64,000 bases of DNA from Anthracocystis setariae (GCA_928724745.1 CAKMXJ010000009.1:1-64000), one strand, 5' to 3'. Numbered from the stretch's first letter, positions 21,939 to 33,258 are shown. A program made the numbers and translations. Notes: generated by a model not told the origin, from the letters alone.

Positions 21939-24900
21939 ATGCCGCCCAACAAGCTCCGACTGTGTCGATGTGCGGAATGCTCGTTGAACGAGAGAGGGTT
22001 TAGCATGATACCCTATCGGCGGTGGCGCTACCACAATCACGAGCGTCCACGCATACTCGCCCGGCCGCAGCACACTGGATTTGCCCTTGTACCTCCTGCT
22101 CACAGTTCAATGCAATACCATTCCGACTCGCAGCTCATGGACACTACCGACGATGTCTGTGCTTCTCCGGCCGTACTTGCAGAGAACAACGTCGTACAGG
22201 ATGATGGGCAGGTGCAGTGCGAAGAGTCTCAATCAGACTCCGAAGATGACAGAAGGTCAGTTTTGAGTACAGACTCGAGCGCGGAACAGAGTCTCGATAG
22301 CATTGATGTCTTGTTTGATGGTGCCGAGACAGGCGACAGAGCCAGCGAGGATGGCATTGATAACATTGGCATACTGGCAAGTCTTCCAGCGCCATTGGAG
22401 CCTCCTCCTGCGCCTCTACAAAGCGAGCCAACACCGCCCGAAGGAGTCGCTGCTTGGGCAAAGCAACTTTACCTCCTTGTTCTGTTCCTCATTGCCTTCG
22501 GCGGCATCTCAGATCGGCTGGCAACGCTCGTTGTCATCTCAGTAAAGGATATCATTGCTTCGGCCTTGCAGCAGGTTGACGACGGCATCAACAACCCCAA
22601 CGAACGGTCAGACGTTCCTCACACCTCCGCCAGGACCATGGTCACGCCGGCAAGCATTCGCAGACATGTTGGAATACAAGATGATTTCAATAGATATGCT
22701 GTATGTCCTGCCTGTGTGAAGCTCTACTTGTGGAACGATGAGCCAAACCAGGTTCCTGAGAACTGTTCTCACTGTGGTCGCGGACTCTACAACGGGCGAC
22801 GGCCAGCCCTCATCTACTCGCATCGTCCGATCACAGCGATCCTCACCGCAGTTCTACAAGATAGGAAGAACGAGGATGGATTGGAAGAATGGAAGCGTTA
22901 CATCGTGCGGCCTGGATCAGCAAGCAATGTTGCCTACAACAGTCTGTGGTCTGGGCAAGCGTGGCAAGCCGACTGCCATCTCGCAACCTGTACATCACCC
23001 TGCCGTCGTCACATGTCCTTCGTGGACTTCAACGAGAACATCAAGATCACACTGTCTGTCGACTGGTTTGGTGCATTCAAGGGTCGTTATTTGGGCTATC
23101 ACACAAGCGGAGCGGTCTTGATGCGCATCGACAACATCCCACAGAGCCTAGCCTCGCTCAATCGCCGTTGCTCAGGAATACATCTTGTTGGCATTCTCCC
23201 TGGCCCGCAAGAGGCAAAGCTTGCGCAGCTGACTGCTTATCTCAAGCTTGTGACGGACGAGCTGAAGCAACTGTACATTGACGGTGTGGTAATCAAGACA
23301 GCGGCTCATCCAGAAGGTAAGTTCAAACACACTGCGGCGAGCCACACGAAGAACAAGCTGATACTGACAAAGAAGCTTGTTGCAAATGCTGATTACATTG
23401 TTGATGACTTCTTGCTGGTATCACAGGTCGAACGTTCCGAGTGAAGCTCGGTATGGTTGTTGCAGACAGCCCAGCGAGGGCAAAGGTCGGAGGCATCACC
23501 TCGCGCTTCTACGAGGGCAGAGGATGTCCGTATTGTTTGTTTGACATGGCCGACCTCGGCAATCCAGACGCCATGCCAGCCGAGACACGAGACCACTCAC
23601 ATCGCATGCAGTCTCTAGATTGCCTGAACCAAGAGGGCCAAGAGAGGCACAAAGACGCTGGTGTGTGGTACAGCGTCCTCAACGAGCTGCCGTACTTCTC
23701 GACCCCGTCCATGTGCCCGCCTGACTACATGCACGCCATACACCTTGGAATGTGCAATCGTTCTACCATCTCTTCCTCGTGCGTGCGTGTAAGAATGTTG
23801 GAAAACGGCTCCTGGCTCTGCAACGAGTGTTCCAACGAGCTTGGTTGCCATCGACAGCTCAGAGGCCAGACCCACGCGTAGGAGATCCCAGCGGCGGGAA
23901 CCCTACAGCTCAGCAATGGGTCTCGCTCTTCAGGCACCAGCTGTTGTTCGGCCTCATGGAGATCTGGGCTGGGTCTCTCAGTGGAGCAGAACAGCTTCGA
24001 TTGAGGTTCGCGCCGGAGCAAAGCAGCGTGCGGCGAGAGATCTTCGAAGGGGACAAGCCTGTAGAAGATGTGTTCGAGTCAGCAGTGCTCCTCGTCGCTA
24101 TCGTCGACTACATGGAGCATGACTTCAGCGAGGACAAGGTGCAGCGTCTCAACGACCTTATCAAGCAATTCAATTGACATCAAGCAAGACTCTTGGGACC
24201 GGGATGGCTGACATTCAACAGTCACATCGCCGAGCACATCCCCGAGTTCATCCGAAGGTATGGAACCCGTAAGTATCACTCTGTCTCACGATTCCACGCG
24301 CAAACGATGCATGTTGACACTTGTATTGACTCTGTCTATTCGGCGGTCCTGGTTTGCTCCGAGATCTAGCGAGGAACTTCTCGTGTTATGCCTTTGAAAG
24401 CTACAACGGTGTTCTCGGTCGGATGCGCAAGACAACAAGGAAGGGTGGTGCTCTGGAGGAGAGCATGATGCGAATTGCAAGTCTACAAGCTGGAGTGGAG
24501 CGGGAGCTGAACGTCTCGGGGTCGGACTTGATGAGGACTGAAATGGAGAGGTTTATCAAGGGAAAGAACAGGAGGATCATCGGCGATATCACCGAAACAA
24601 CGATGGCAAAGACGGTTCTGGACGACAAAACAAAGCAGCTCCTCATCGAGCATCTCAACAGGCCGCGCAAGACCATCCAAGGCAAGTACAAATCTTCGTT
24701 GGATCCATCGCTAGGCACGGATGACGTCGGGATCACTTCGACGGCACAGCATTTCCACAGTCTGGTCAAGGAGTGGTTCCCCCGTCCCATCCGGTACTCA
24801 TCAGCAAATCAGGGCGGTAGCATCAACATCGGGAACACCTTTGTCCTCATGCGGGATGACGAACAACAGCGCTTACTGGTCGGGCAAATGCTCTGGATCT

Positions 24901-25172
24901 TCAAGAAACGAATTCGCTTGCACACAGACAGCGAGGACGGGGAGGACATGTACTTCGTTCATTTTCGGAAGCTGGAGGCGGTGGATTCGGTCGAAGCGCT
25001 CGGTGTAAATCACCCATGTCTGGAGTTGATGGACGAGATCAACGTCAAGTTCGCCAGACCAGATGGCTACGGTGGCGAAATGGTGGTCCGCTTGACCGCC
25101 GTCGAGGCTCAAGTATTGGTTTGCCCGTTCACGGGTCTCAACGGCACATTCTGGGGCATCAAGGTCGCATAA
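21939..25172 (+). pseudogene. Tnp2/Plavaka-like transposase, broken by one frameshift and one stop
   Basis: The gene starts at ATG 21939 (MPPNKLRLCRCAEC, an N-terminal Cys-rich motif). It is interrupted by two GT-AG introns, 23317-23426 and about 24269-24368, after which the frame resumes cleanly. Recognisable parts: a central zinc-binding motif CPACVKLY...CSHCGRG, the transposase core beginning LSVDWFGAFKGR (first catalytic Asp), the RGCPYCLFD motif, the PDYMHAIHLGMC motif typical of Tnp2, and the C-terminal FSCYAFESYNGVLGRM segment. Two lesions are visible: loss of one base in an A run near 23755, so the frame shifts right after HLGMC, and an in-frame TGA at 24175-24177. Upstream hydrophobic residues (about 180-200) are unusual. 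The gene encoded the DDE-type enzyme that cut and joined the element ends. Confidence 0.82.
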
Positions 25173-25230
25173 GATAGCTTCAGTTTGTACGTAGTCACTT
25201 GCATGGTCAATCGAGTATCTTCTAGCATTA

Positions 25231-26889
25231 CTATGTCTGTGAACTACGGTACAACAAGAAGGTGCAATTGGACCACAGCCGACAGCGAATCTGGGCGTGA
25301 CGACGGCAGGTGGGGATCAGCTGTCCACCACCACGGTGGATGGCGTCGGTGTGGAGGGTAACATCGAGGATGTTGAAACGGGTACCACGCATGGGCTCAT
25401 CGGCGCAGACACCCTCCTTGGTGGCCCACTGGAAGGCGGCGACACACGAGTCCTTGATTTCGTTGAGGTACTGAACACCCTTGGTTACGTCGACGAGAAG
25501 GTTAGGACCGGTGGTCTCGGGACCAAAGCACCAAATCTTACAGGCGTCGGTGACATCCCAGCCGTACTCGTCGGCGAGGACACGGGCACGAGCCTTGAAG
25601 TCATCACGGGGAGTCATCTTGCCGGCCTCGATGAGCTTGGAGAGCTCCTCGTCGATGGGCATGGCCTTGACGTAGAGACGGTTGTGCTTGTTCTGCGACT
25701 TGGAGAGGGCGACCATGGAGGATTCGGCCTGGACGGTCTCACGGTAACCGACGACGGGGTCCAAGATCTTGAGGGGAATCTGGGCGTGGTCCTCCTTGAG
25801 ATCTTTGAGGACGATCTCAAGGTGAAGCTCACCAGCACCGGCAACAATGTGCTCACCGGTCTCGGCGATCCAGGCCTGAACACATGGGTCGGACTTGGAG
25901 AGACGCTTGAGACCCTCGACAAGCTTGGGCAAGTCGTTGGCGTTCTTGACCTCGACGGCGACCTGCACGATGGGCGAGACGGAGAACTTCATGACCTTGA
26001 GGTTGTGGGCAGTCTCGGAGCTGGTGAGGGTACCGGACTTGAGCAAGAACTGGTCGACACCGACGAGACCGAGAATGTTACCGGCAGGGCAGTCCTTGAT
26101 GGGCTCGACGCAACGACCCATCGTGAGCACGGTACGCTGGATGGACTTGACGAAGAGGTCCTCCTTCTTACCGGGGGTGTAGTTGGGACCCTGGATGCGG
26201 ATCTTGGGATCGGACTTGACGGTACCGGAGAAGATTCGACCGAAGGCGTAGAAACGGTCCTTGTCCGAGGTGGGGACGATCTTGGAGACGTAGAGCATGA
26301 GAGGACCCTTGGGGTCACAGTCACGGATACCGATGGCGGACTCGTCGTCAAGAGGACCCTTGTAGAGGGTCTCGACACGGTAGCGCTGGGCGGTAACGGG
26401 CGAAGGGAGGTGGATGACGATCATCTTGAGGAGGGCATCGCCGGCAGGAAGGAACTTGCGCATGGCAACCTTGAGGAGCTGCTTGCTCTCGAGGATCTTG
26501 GGGATATCGTCCTTCTTGAAGTTCATGATGGCGTCGAAGACGCGGAAGATGGGGTCGAGGACGAACATGTTGAAGGCACGCTCGAGAGGCTTGCCATCGG
26601 CATCGGTTTCCTGGGTGGTCCACTTCTTGGTCTTGGGGTTGAAGAAGTTGTCGCCTGAGAGGTTGCCCATCATCTTGTCCTTGTCGACAGCGAACTTCTT
26701 GGCGTAATGGTTGGCGAACTGGCGGAGGGTGAAGGCCCAACTGTGGAGACCGGAGGCAAAGCCGACGGTACCCTTTTCGGGGTAAACCTGGCTCTCACCA
26801 ATGACGGGGTCGTTGTAGGTGGCGATGACAAGGTTGACGAACGTGATGGTGCGGAAGAAGGCTGTGACAGCGTCATCGAGGCTTGCCAT
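25231..26889 (-). CDS. Captured fragment of translation elongation factor 2 (domains II-IV only)
   Basis: The 552-residue frame is plainly elongation factor 2 from just after the GTPase domain ([30 protein letters not shown]) through domains II and III to the diphthamide loop of domain IV ([13 protein letters not shown]). It lacks the whole N-terminal G domain with the nucleotide-binding motifs and the end of domain IV plus domain V. The last 27 residues ([12 protein letters not shown] onward) are unrelated. An ATG (MASLDDAV) stands at the 5' break. The frame stays open for its full length and codon choice is strongly biased to C/G-ending codons, like a highly expressed gene, so capture is recent or the frame is kept. 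It lies inside the transposon, tail to tail with the transposase (59-bp gap). It cannot work as a translocase; whether it is made is unknown. Confidence 0.85.
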   Translation of the reverse strand: MASLDDAVTAFFRTITFVNLVIATYNDPVIGESQVYPEKGTVGFASGLHSWAFTLRQFANHYAKKFAVDKDKMMGNLSGDNFFNPKTKKWTTQETDADGKPLERAFNMFVLDPIFRVFDAIMNFKKDDIPKILESKQLLKVAMRKFLPAGDALLKMIVIHLPSPVTAQRYRVETLYKGPLDDESAIGIRDCDPKGPLMLYVSKIVPTSDKDRFYAFGRIFSGTVKSDPKIRIQGPNYTPGKKEDLFVKSIQRTVLTMGRCVEPIKDCPAGNILGLVGVDQFLLKSGTLTSSETAHNLKVMKFSVSPIVQVAVEVKNANDLPKLVEGLKRLSKSDPCVQAWIAETGEHIVAGAGELHLEIVLKDLKEDHAQIPLKILDPVVGYRETVQAESSMVALSKSQNKHNRLYVKAMPIDEELSKLIEAGKMTPRDDFKARARVLADEYGWDVTDACKIWCFGPETTGPNLLVDVTKGVQYLNEIKDSCVAAFQWATKEGVCADEPMRGTRFNILDVTLHTDAIHRGGGQLIPTCRRHAQIRCRLWSNCTFLLYRSSQT

Positions 26890-27330
26890 CGTCGTTTGGG
26901 ATCGGGGAAGTGTTATTTTGCTCCAAAATCGGGATCAATCGGTTAAGAACTTGCGGAGATCGAAATTTTTGGCATTACTAACACCATATGAGCGTACTTG
27001 TGTGAAATCTTGATGGCGACCACCTTGCTCCTTCATTGTCAGCGATAGCGAGCGAGACAATGTTACATTATACAGACATCATACTGACGGAGACCATTGG
27101 AATGAAGTTTCGGCCGGAAGAGCTAGGTACAGCGATCACAGAGGGTCAGTGCGCACGCGCGCGTGCGTTCATTTTTTGACTGAGCTTTATCGTCGCTTCC
27201 TCCTTCTTCTCCACATCCATCCCTCACCCGCTCCTGACGTTTCCACCACCATTACTGGCCTATTCGACACCATTTGCACGCTATGGTTGGCCGGTTCTTC
27301 CTGCTATCGACCTTTTCTCTTCGCTGCTGC

Positions 27331-27412
27331 CTTGGATCCGCTTCTCCAAGGTTCTCAGCGCAGTCTTGCCTCGCAAGGTCTGCGCTAAGAACCTTGGAGA
27401 AGCGGATCCAAG
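27331..27412. repeat. 82-bp near-perfect palindrome
   Basis: The left half starts CTTGGATCCGCTTCTCCAAG and the right half ends with its reverse complement. The first 25 positions pair perfectly, then a single mismatch, then seven more pairs (AGCGCAG/CTGCGCT), and the centre again holds a small CTTGC-CTC-GCAAG hairpin. The stop codon of the accessory gene (27385-27387) lies within the palindrome. It could form a cruciform or a transcript hairpin. Confidence 0.85.
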
Positions 27413-29193
27413 CGGCTGGTGAAGCTGTCTCGCACTTGCTCATTCGAACCACCATCTTTGGCGCCGCCAACAACAAGATCGAACGAGGGGTCTCGTCCCC
27501 ACTGCGCTGGAATGCGCACGACGCTTTCTTCGGTACTGGCTTTGGTAAGTTCGCGATTCTTTTGTACGTTCTGAACAGCTTCCGTATGGTGTCTCCTGAA
27601 TCTCTCCGCCACCATCCACCTATACACCGTCGCTGGAACAGGTTCGATTTCCTCAGGATCCACAGGAACTGCCGCGGTGGCAGGCCAAACAAGAGTGCGG
27701 GTTTGTCGGGCGTTGGATCCCTGCACTTCAATGATGCGGCGGTCCAATGCCTCGATGGCTTCCTCAAGTTCGGCTGACCTCCAAGGCACTCGACGAATAC
27801 GGCCCACATCCCTCGATCCCGGAACGATGGTGGAACCTCCTTGTCCTGTTACTTCGTCTTCTCCCGCTGTCTCATCTTTGCTCATGGCTTCCAGAGGAAG
27901 GAAGTCATGTTCACCATACCGCCTTCGGATGTCTGGACTGTTGCGCCAGGCATCCCTTCGAGCGTCCCACTTATGCGCCCTTCGTTGGCGTCTTCTCCTT
28001 TGCCTTTTCTCTTCCCCCTTCTCCTCTTCTGTTTTCTTCTGCTGCTCTCTCCAGGTTCTCGCCAGTCGCATCAACGACTCTTTACACACTCAAACGGCAA
28101 CCTCTTTTCCGATTTCTTCGATGTATTCCCGTACAGCACTGTTCTCCTTTACCTCCTCCGACGCTAGGTAGCGTGCAATAATCGGAGAGTTCCCATGCCG
28201 ATCCAAAGGCTTCGACCAGTTGATGTGCAGGAGGGGGTGACCCGCGTCACTGTTGGGCGCTGGACTCTCGTATGCAGGCAAGCGCTGTCCTCGGCTAATG
28301 CCCATAGCCTCATGGACATACTCTCCAAAGGACCTGCGCAATACGAGGTGCAACTTTGAGCCCCCACCGCCTCGGCCAGCAGGCAAGGATGAAGGTAAGT
28401 TCCTGTTCACGCTGGTTGTGGTTACGGCATTGCTGCTTGTCATTGGAAGTGATGGTTGCTGTTGGGTTCCAGCAATCGAACGTTCCATTACTGACAATCT
28501 CCTTTCCATTTCTGTGTTTTGGCTCTTTAGCATCATTACATCGTCTTTGACGATATCGAGCTGAGCCTGCGAGTCATCGAGGCGGTGGTGGAGCTCCTCG
28601 ATGTTGCTGCGCAGCTTGCGGAATTCTGTAGTGGCGGTGACACACATCGTAAGTATCAGACAAAGTCTCAGCGCGCGTGATAACAAGACTCTTTGGTACT
28701 GACCTTCTACTTCTTTCCTTTCTGGTCGGAACGTGATCCGATCCCGGGTCTCCACAACATCATCACGGCCGGTGAAATCTTCGATCCCACGCTCGTCGAC
28801 ATGCAAGTGGTCGGCGAGGTAGTTCAAAGTCGGGTGGACTTCTGCGGGTTTTGGCGGATAATCTTGTAAGTATTGACCAATGATGGATGGGAGCTCGCGG
28901 CGCAGCTGTTCGAGCTGTACAAGGACCCCTTTGGCGGTGGTTCTTGGTTGTCGATGGGCTCTCTCGACGTCACATAGTGTAACATCAGGGTACTGACTAC
29001 TTGCATTGCCTTCCATTTGACTTTCTCCGCCTTCTCTGCCCCCGACTTCCATCAACATGCTTGACTCGGCCTCCTCGACCGCAACTTGGTCCTGATTGCA
29101 ATCTGCGCCGCCGCCCTCATCATCCACGGCTCTCCGCTTGGCATCTCTCCTGCTCTCACTGCTGCTCACCGGTCTTGGACGACGGCCAGACAT
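27385..29193 (-). pseudogene. Plavaka-element accessory gene with coiled coil, one in-frame stop
   Basis: The frame starts at ATG 29193 (MSGRRPRPVSSSESRRDAKRR), runs through an acidic Glu/Gly region, an intron candidate at 28626-28703 (78 bp, GT-AG on the minus strand), and a coiled coil (RKLRSNIEELHHRLDD through MERRLSVMERS). After a TGA at 28090-28092 it continues in the same frame with a strongly basic helix (EKRQRRRRQRRAHKWDARRDAW) to a TAG at 27385. The single TGA would be CGA with one C-to-T change, so I read one broken gene rather than two. I recognise no named domain. Its position inside the TIRs and coiled-coil/basic make-up suggest a DNA-binding or transposition-helper role, which is inference. 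Confidence 0.55.
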
Positions 29194-29595
29194 GGTGATC
29201 TTTCGGAGCATTGACTTTGTTGGTGAGTACTGGATATGATGTTGTTGATGCTCGCATATGTGTTTGCTAACCCTTTGGCTTTTATGCTGTCCGCGCACAT
29301 GCTTCTGACTGTTCACACTCGACACACGGAGTAACTGACTCTCATGTTCTACTCATTTACATCCACAGACAGTTCTTGGCGACACAACGGCAATCGACTT
29401 CTTCATGTATCAAGACAGGATTGGCTGGTCGTGCTTGTGTGTTCGTATCTCTTTTGCAATGCTATCTAATCAGCGAGAACAATACCAAGCGATTTCTGTG
29501 GCTGTGGACGGGAGTAATCGGGAAAGCGGACCAATCCGGTGGCGCACAAACCCGCGTCAACGGTTGCCCCCTTTTTTGACGCGCGATGCGTCTGT

Positions 29596-29678
29596 CATTG
29601 GTGCGGGTCCGACCCTGACCCGCTGCTTCTGTGCCCTAAAAGGCGTCACGGGCGCAGAACAGGACAAATTTCGATGTG
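29596..29678 (-). repeat. Right terminal inverted repeat of the Plavaka-like element
   Basis: Complementary partner of 21501-21583, ending CGATGTG next to the AAT target duplication at 29679-29681. Confidence 0.8.
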
Positions 29679-29681
29679 AAT

Positions 29682-30157
29682 CTCAGTTTGGTAGGTGCCA
29701 ACACCGAGGTGATACTCCAGCGATTTGGTCCTCGTTCTCGTTCTCACCACTTCGATAGCCTCTGTGATGCGACGGACGGCCGCAATCGCTTCAACAACGT
29801 GTTGCACATGTGCAGAGTTCACAAAACATCAGGTTCACAGACAGCAGTGTTGCCTGCCCCTCAGCGGATGTACGACAGGGTCGTCATGCATGTTCCAGGG
29901 GCCTTTTCGAACAAGCAAAAAGGACGTTGATACCGCCGAAGCGGTGCGACGAGTTCTTCGATTTCAACGATGAAATTCGAGTGAATGATGTCTGTGGTAT
30001 GGACGATCGAATGAGTTCAGATCTCTGTGCTGAATACAGAGAACGCGAGATTTGACGGAGTTGAGCTTTGACGATTACGACAACACTATCTGTAATTATG
30101 ACACCCAAGGCCGGAAGGCTTAAAATTAAGCTTCGATATGCATGGATCTATAATACA
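29682..30157. other. Intergenic, no gene seen
   Basis: Short overlapping frames only, with no recognisable domain or repeat. It separates the Plavaka-like element from the next repeat cluster. Confidence 0.4.
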
Positions 30158-30560
30158 GTCATATCGTAAAAAAACAGAAAGTTGAGTTCGCGAACCCACC
30201 CACTGACCCACCCCGGGTGGTTGCTGAAGGGGTTCAACCAGGGACCCACCCCCATGCCCCCTCGGCACTGCGAACACACGACCCAGAACATTCAGAAAAG
30301 AATGCAGACGGCCAGCCTGGTTCCTTGCTAAGAGAAATTCCGTCCCTTTTACTGTCCCTGAATCGCTCCCCCTCGTCCCATACTACGCATCGACAGAGAG
30401 TGAACAAATATGTACCATCATTCTTGTTTTGGAGACACCAAAGAAATGTCTTGGTCGATAACAAATCACAAGTCCCTGAACGTTGTTGAGCATCGAAATC
30501 AGAGCAAGCGTACTGAATATGTTTATGTTTAACCTACGATATTCATATTGAAAAATCTGG
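30158..30560. repeat. Partial copy of the TIR repeat family at 30914-31430
   Basis: The segment begins TCATATCGTAAAAAAACAG, passes TTCGCGAACCCACC and CCCGGGTGGTT, and further on shares ATGCAGAC, GATAACAAATCAC, GTTGAGCATC, ATCAGAGCAAG, GAATATG and ACCTAC with 30914-31345 in the same order. It looks like a diverged copy of that element with its right end missing, lying in the same orientation. Confidence 0.6.
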
Positions 30561-30913
30561 ATTCTCCGTAGATGGCTGCGAGATGGATCCATTCCTGGTT
30601 GGAAAAGGTCTCAAAAAATAAATCTCAACATGTTCAAATGGCTCTGATTTCGATGCTAAACGTCACCTTTTGCATTAAGTATGTGTTTCACTACCGTTTT
30701 TACTTCAGATTTCATTTTGCTTTTCTGATTTTCATGCGTTATCTTTTTGGACAACCATCAAGGGAAAGAAGGTAATGTTGTACAGCGTTAAAAGAGGGAT
30801 TTTTGCCGGTCTGGCGTGCGGCCCGAAGCTCGACCCCGGAGAGATTTTTTTTCTTACAATGTGAATATTGCGGGGGATGACTGGGAGACAGATTTCTCGT
30901 TCTTATCGAGACA

Positions 30914-31430
30914 TTCATATCGGAAAAAGGCGGAAACTTGCGTCCCCGAACCCACCCCCTGCCCCACTTCGGGTGGTTACACCAAAAATCACCCCCCCCC
31001 CCCCCCAAAAAAAAAAAAAAAAAAAGATAAAAAACATGCAGACTGCCGGATTCGAGTCCGGAGGGTTTCTTGCGGAGAGGTAACTCCTCCTCCTCCCCTT
31101 TTACCTCCTCGCAGAGCGGTGGGGAAACCATACCGCAATCGCTCTGCCAACGTCCCCTTCTGCATATTCTTGGAGGGTGAGCAAGTGTATACCCACTTTG
31201 TTATTAAAAAAAAACCCCCCGAACGAGTTTGGGGACACTAAGTGAATGCCGTTGTTGACAACAGATCACAGATAATGGTGTTGAGCATCCATATCAGAGC
31301 AAGTTGAATATGATTTGACCTACAGCATTTTCTTTCCAAATTATCGCCGAACCACCCAAGCAACCACCCCCTCAGGGTAGGTGAGGGGACGGGCTCGCGA
31401 ACGCAACTTTCCGCTTTTTCCGATATGATT
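30914..31430. mobile_element. MITE-like element with about 65-bp terminal inverted repeats
   Basis: The left end (TCATATCGGAAAAAGGCGG, then CTTGCGTCCCCGAACCCACC) and right end (GGCTCGCGAACGCAACTTTC, then CGCTTTTTCCGATATGA) are imperfect inverted repeats over about 65 bp, including GGGTGGTT/AACCACCC. The interior has a C14-A20 homopolymer pair near 30992-31024 and a hairpin-rich stretch. No gene. Target duplication is not clear. Confidence 0.6.
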
Positions 31431-31752
31431 TTTCAGGGTAGCGCCAATAGTGAGTTTTCGGACACCCCCTGATCAGAGGGTAGGAGTACCCGGATAAACA
31501 TGTTTTCGAGCTCCGTGCATGATCGTACATGTAGTACTACCACCAAGACGGTTGAAACTCCGTTGTTGGGGTGCTCTTGTCTATGGTGCTACTCCCCCTA
31601 GCTTGGAGGAGATCAGGAGGTAGAGTTCAAGTAGTGCTTGTCGTCGTTCGCGTGTGTTGTATGTGTACTACCATCATATTGTCTGCAATATAACGCTATC
31701 CCACCGCTTTCCGCTACAAGACGTTGCTTAAGGGTCTGAGAGGCGCACGATC

Positions 31753-32901
31753 ATGCCAGGCGAATCCCTCACAGCTCGAGCTCGCAGACGCCAAATGCGC
31801 TTGCTCACAGTACTCTCTGTTCTGGCACGGAGACCGCCAACACCGCTCCATCCGCAGCATTACAACACCATCTCAGCATTGCTCAACAACAATCACTTCA
31901 AATCTATGTTTGGGCTAGCAATCAATGAGTTTGAACACATCCACTTTGCCTTGCTGCTGCCTGATCTGATAAGAACAAGTTCGTGCGACGTGATTGATAG
32001 CAAGACGGCCTTGCTGATGCTGTTGGCCTGGCTACGAGGATCTCGCCTTTGCTGCATGGAGGGTCAGTTTGGCTGGTCTCATGGCCGCTGCAGTCGCATC
32101 ATACACAAGGTCAGTCACACAACATACACTCTGTGGGGTAGGCATCTTGATGCCACCAGCAATCGCCACCGCTTGCTCCGTCCTGAGCGTCTCAATTACT
32201 ATGCCGCTGCCATTGAGCGCAAGACATGCATGCCAAGGTTCTGGGGCGCCGTCGATGGTACTGTGCGCCCAATAGCAATGCCAGTTGTTGACCAAGAGGA
32301 CTTGTACAACGGGCACAAGCGATGCCATGCTCTCAAGTATCAGTTTGTTGCAACACCGGACGGACTGCTATTCATATTGCCGCCTTACTCTGGACGACAA
32401 GGAGATGGATACATGGTTTCTGAGGAAGAGCTTGTGGAGTGGGCAGCAAGGCAAGCACATGGTGTTGACGGTACTCAGCAATACCTGTATGGAGACCAGG
32501 CGTATGGGAACTTGGCCGCCATCATCGCTCCGTTCAAGGGTAACTTCATCTCACGCAATGAGATGCTCACGAATCACATCATGAGTAAGTTCAGGATCAT
32601 TGTCGAGTGGGGTATTGGTATGGTCTCAATGCAGTGGTCACAATTTAGGGACAAGCAGTATCAGCGTACTGGTCTCACACCATGCGGTCGCGACTTCCTT
32701 GTTGGCATGCTGCTCAGGAACGCGAGGACTTGCTATGCTGGAGGCAACCAGATCAGCGATAATATGGATTGCCGGCCTCCAAGCCTCAAGGAGTACTTCT
32801 TGTCGGCAAGGGTTGCCTTGCCAACAATCACCGATGCAAGGTACGCAAGAACGAGCACAGGAACAAGCACACAGACGAGCGTATCAGGACCACAGGATTG
32901 A
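31753..32901 (+). CDS. PIF/Harbinger-type DDE transposase (DDE_Tnp_4)
   Basis: The 382-residue intronless frame has the catalytic triad of PIF/Harbinger transposases: first Asp in FWGAVDGTVRPI (about residue 170), second Asp in YLYGDQAYG (about 247), and Glu in SKFRIIVEWGIG (about 282). A helix-rich N-terminus with an SKTALLMLLAWLRG segment matches the region preceding the nuclease in this family. The frame is intact from ATG to stop. The C-terminal TSTGTSTQTS tail is low complexity. No Myb-like partner gene is seen nearby, and the right end of the element is lost at the Ty3 insertion that starts at 32976. The left end could be near 31440 (GGGTAGCGCC...), but I could not pair it with a right end. 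The triad suggests the enzyme may still be functional. Confidence 0.8.
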   Translation: MPGESLTARARRRQMRLLTVLSVLARRPPTPLHPQHYNTISALLNNNHFKSMFGLAINEFEHIHFALLLPDLIRTSSCDVIDSKTALLMLLAWLRGSRLCCMEGQFGWSHGRCSRIIHKVSHTTYTLWGRHLDATSNRHRLLRPERLNYYAAAIERKTCMPRFWGAVDGTVRPIAMPVVDQEDLYNGHKRCHALKYQFVATPDGLLFILPPYSGRQGDGYMVSEEELVEWAARQAHGVDGTQQYLYGDQAYGNLAAIIAPFKGNFISRNEMLTNHIMSKFRIIVEWGIGMVSMQWSQFRDKQYQRTGLTPCGRDFLVGMLLRNARTCYAGGNQISDNMDCRPPSLKEYFLSARVALPTITDARYARTSTGTSTQTSVSGPQD

Positions 32902-32975
32902 TTGCGCACACAATGTAGATAGAAGCGATGGATTGGAATGCAAAGGTTACTGTACATGAGGTCAAGCCTGGTGAC

Positions 32976-33258
32976 TGTTATGATTGGGATATCGGGAGAG
33001 TTAGTGTTTGGTTTTAGTATTAACATGGGCGGGGATAGTTCCCCCAATAAAGTCCCGGATCGGTGATCGGGGCGGACTGCGGCATCTCCCGGGGGGTATC
33101 CGGGAGGCCACATAATCTCACGCCCTGATCCCATCACACTCACGTTAGGACGTCGATTGTATTTTAGCTTACTCACTCTAGTAGGTGGAAATATCAGACC
33201 TTCTCCCGATCTCCCGCTCACCCGCTCCGCTATCTTGGCAACAATCCCGGGAGCAACA
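32976..33258 (+). repeat. Left LTR of Ty3 element 1
   Basis: It starts TGTTATGATTGGGATATCGG; the same start occurs at 44499 and 61567. The end is set at CAACA just before a TGG primer-site candidate; an alternative end is 33243. It contains the conserved block CGTCGATTGTATTTTAGC to GATCTC shared with the right LTR. Confidence 0.65.

Larger units (their letters stand above)
21501..29678. mobile_element. Complete Tnp2/Plavaka-like (CACTA superfamily) transposon with captured host gene
   Basis: Both ends are visible. The left end begins CACATCGAAATTTGT at 21501; the right end finishes ACAAATTTCGATGTG at 29678. The inverted similarity continues with gaps for about 80 bp (shared CTGCGCC and GCGGGTCA blocks). 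The flanking trinucleotide AAT occurs at 21498-21500 and at 29679-29681, a 3-bp target duplication as expected for CACTA-type elements. Inside are a + strand transposase (decayed), a minus-strand fragment of elongation factor 2, an 82-bp palindrome and a minus-strand accessory gene (decayed). The segment 26890-27330 holds no gene. Length 8178 bp. Because the ends and duplication are intact but the transposase is broken, it is probably non-autonomous now and needs a relative to move. Confidence 0.88.

Noticed and set aside
25297..26658. A 453-codon open frame on the + strand opposite the elongation factor fragment
   Set aside because: It is a by-product of the strong codon bias of the elongation factor sequence; its Gly/Leu/Val/Glu-rich translation has no domain.
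27274..28181. Plus-strand frames opposite the Plavaka accessory gene
   Set aside because: They are low-complexity complements of the Arg/Glu-rich coiled-coil gene and do not match any transposon protein.
31035..31150. Possible tRNA or tRNA-derived SINE (GGATTCGAGTCCGG resembles a B box; TTGGCAGAGCGA on the minus strand resembles an A box)
   Set aside because: The acceptor strands do not pair, the T loop has the wrong length and no cloverleaf can be drawn. The B-box-like stretch is itself a palindrome.
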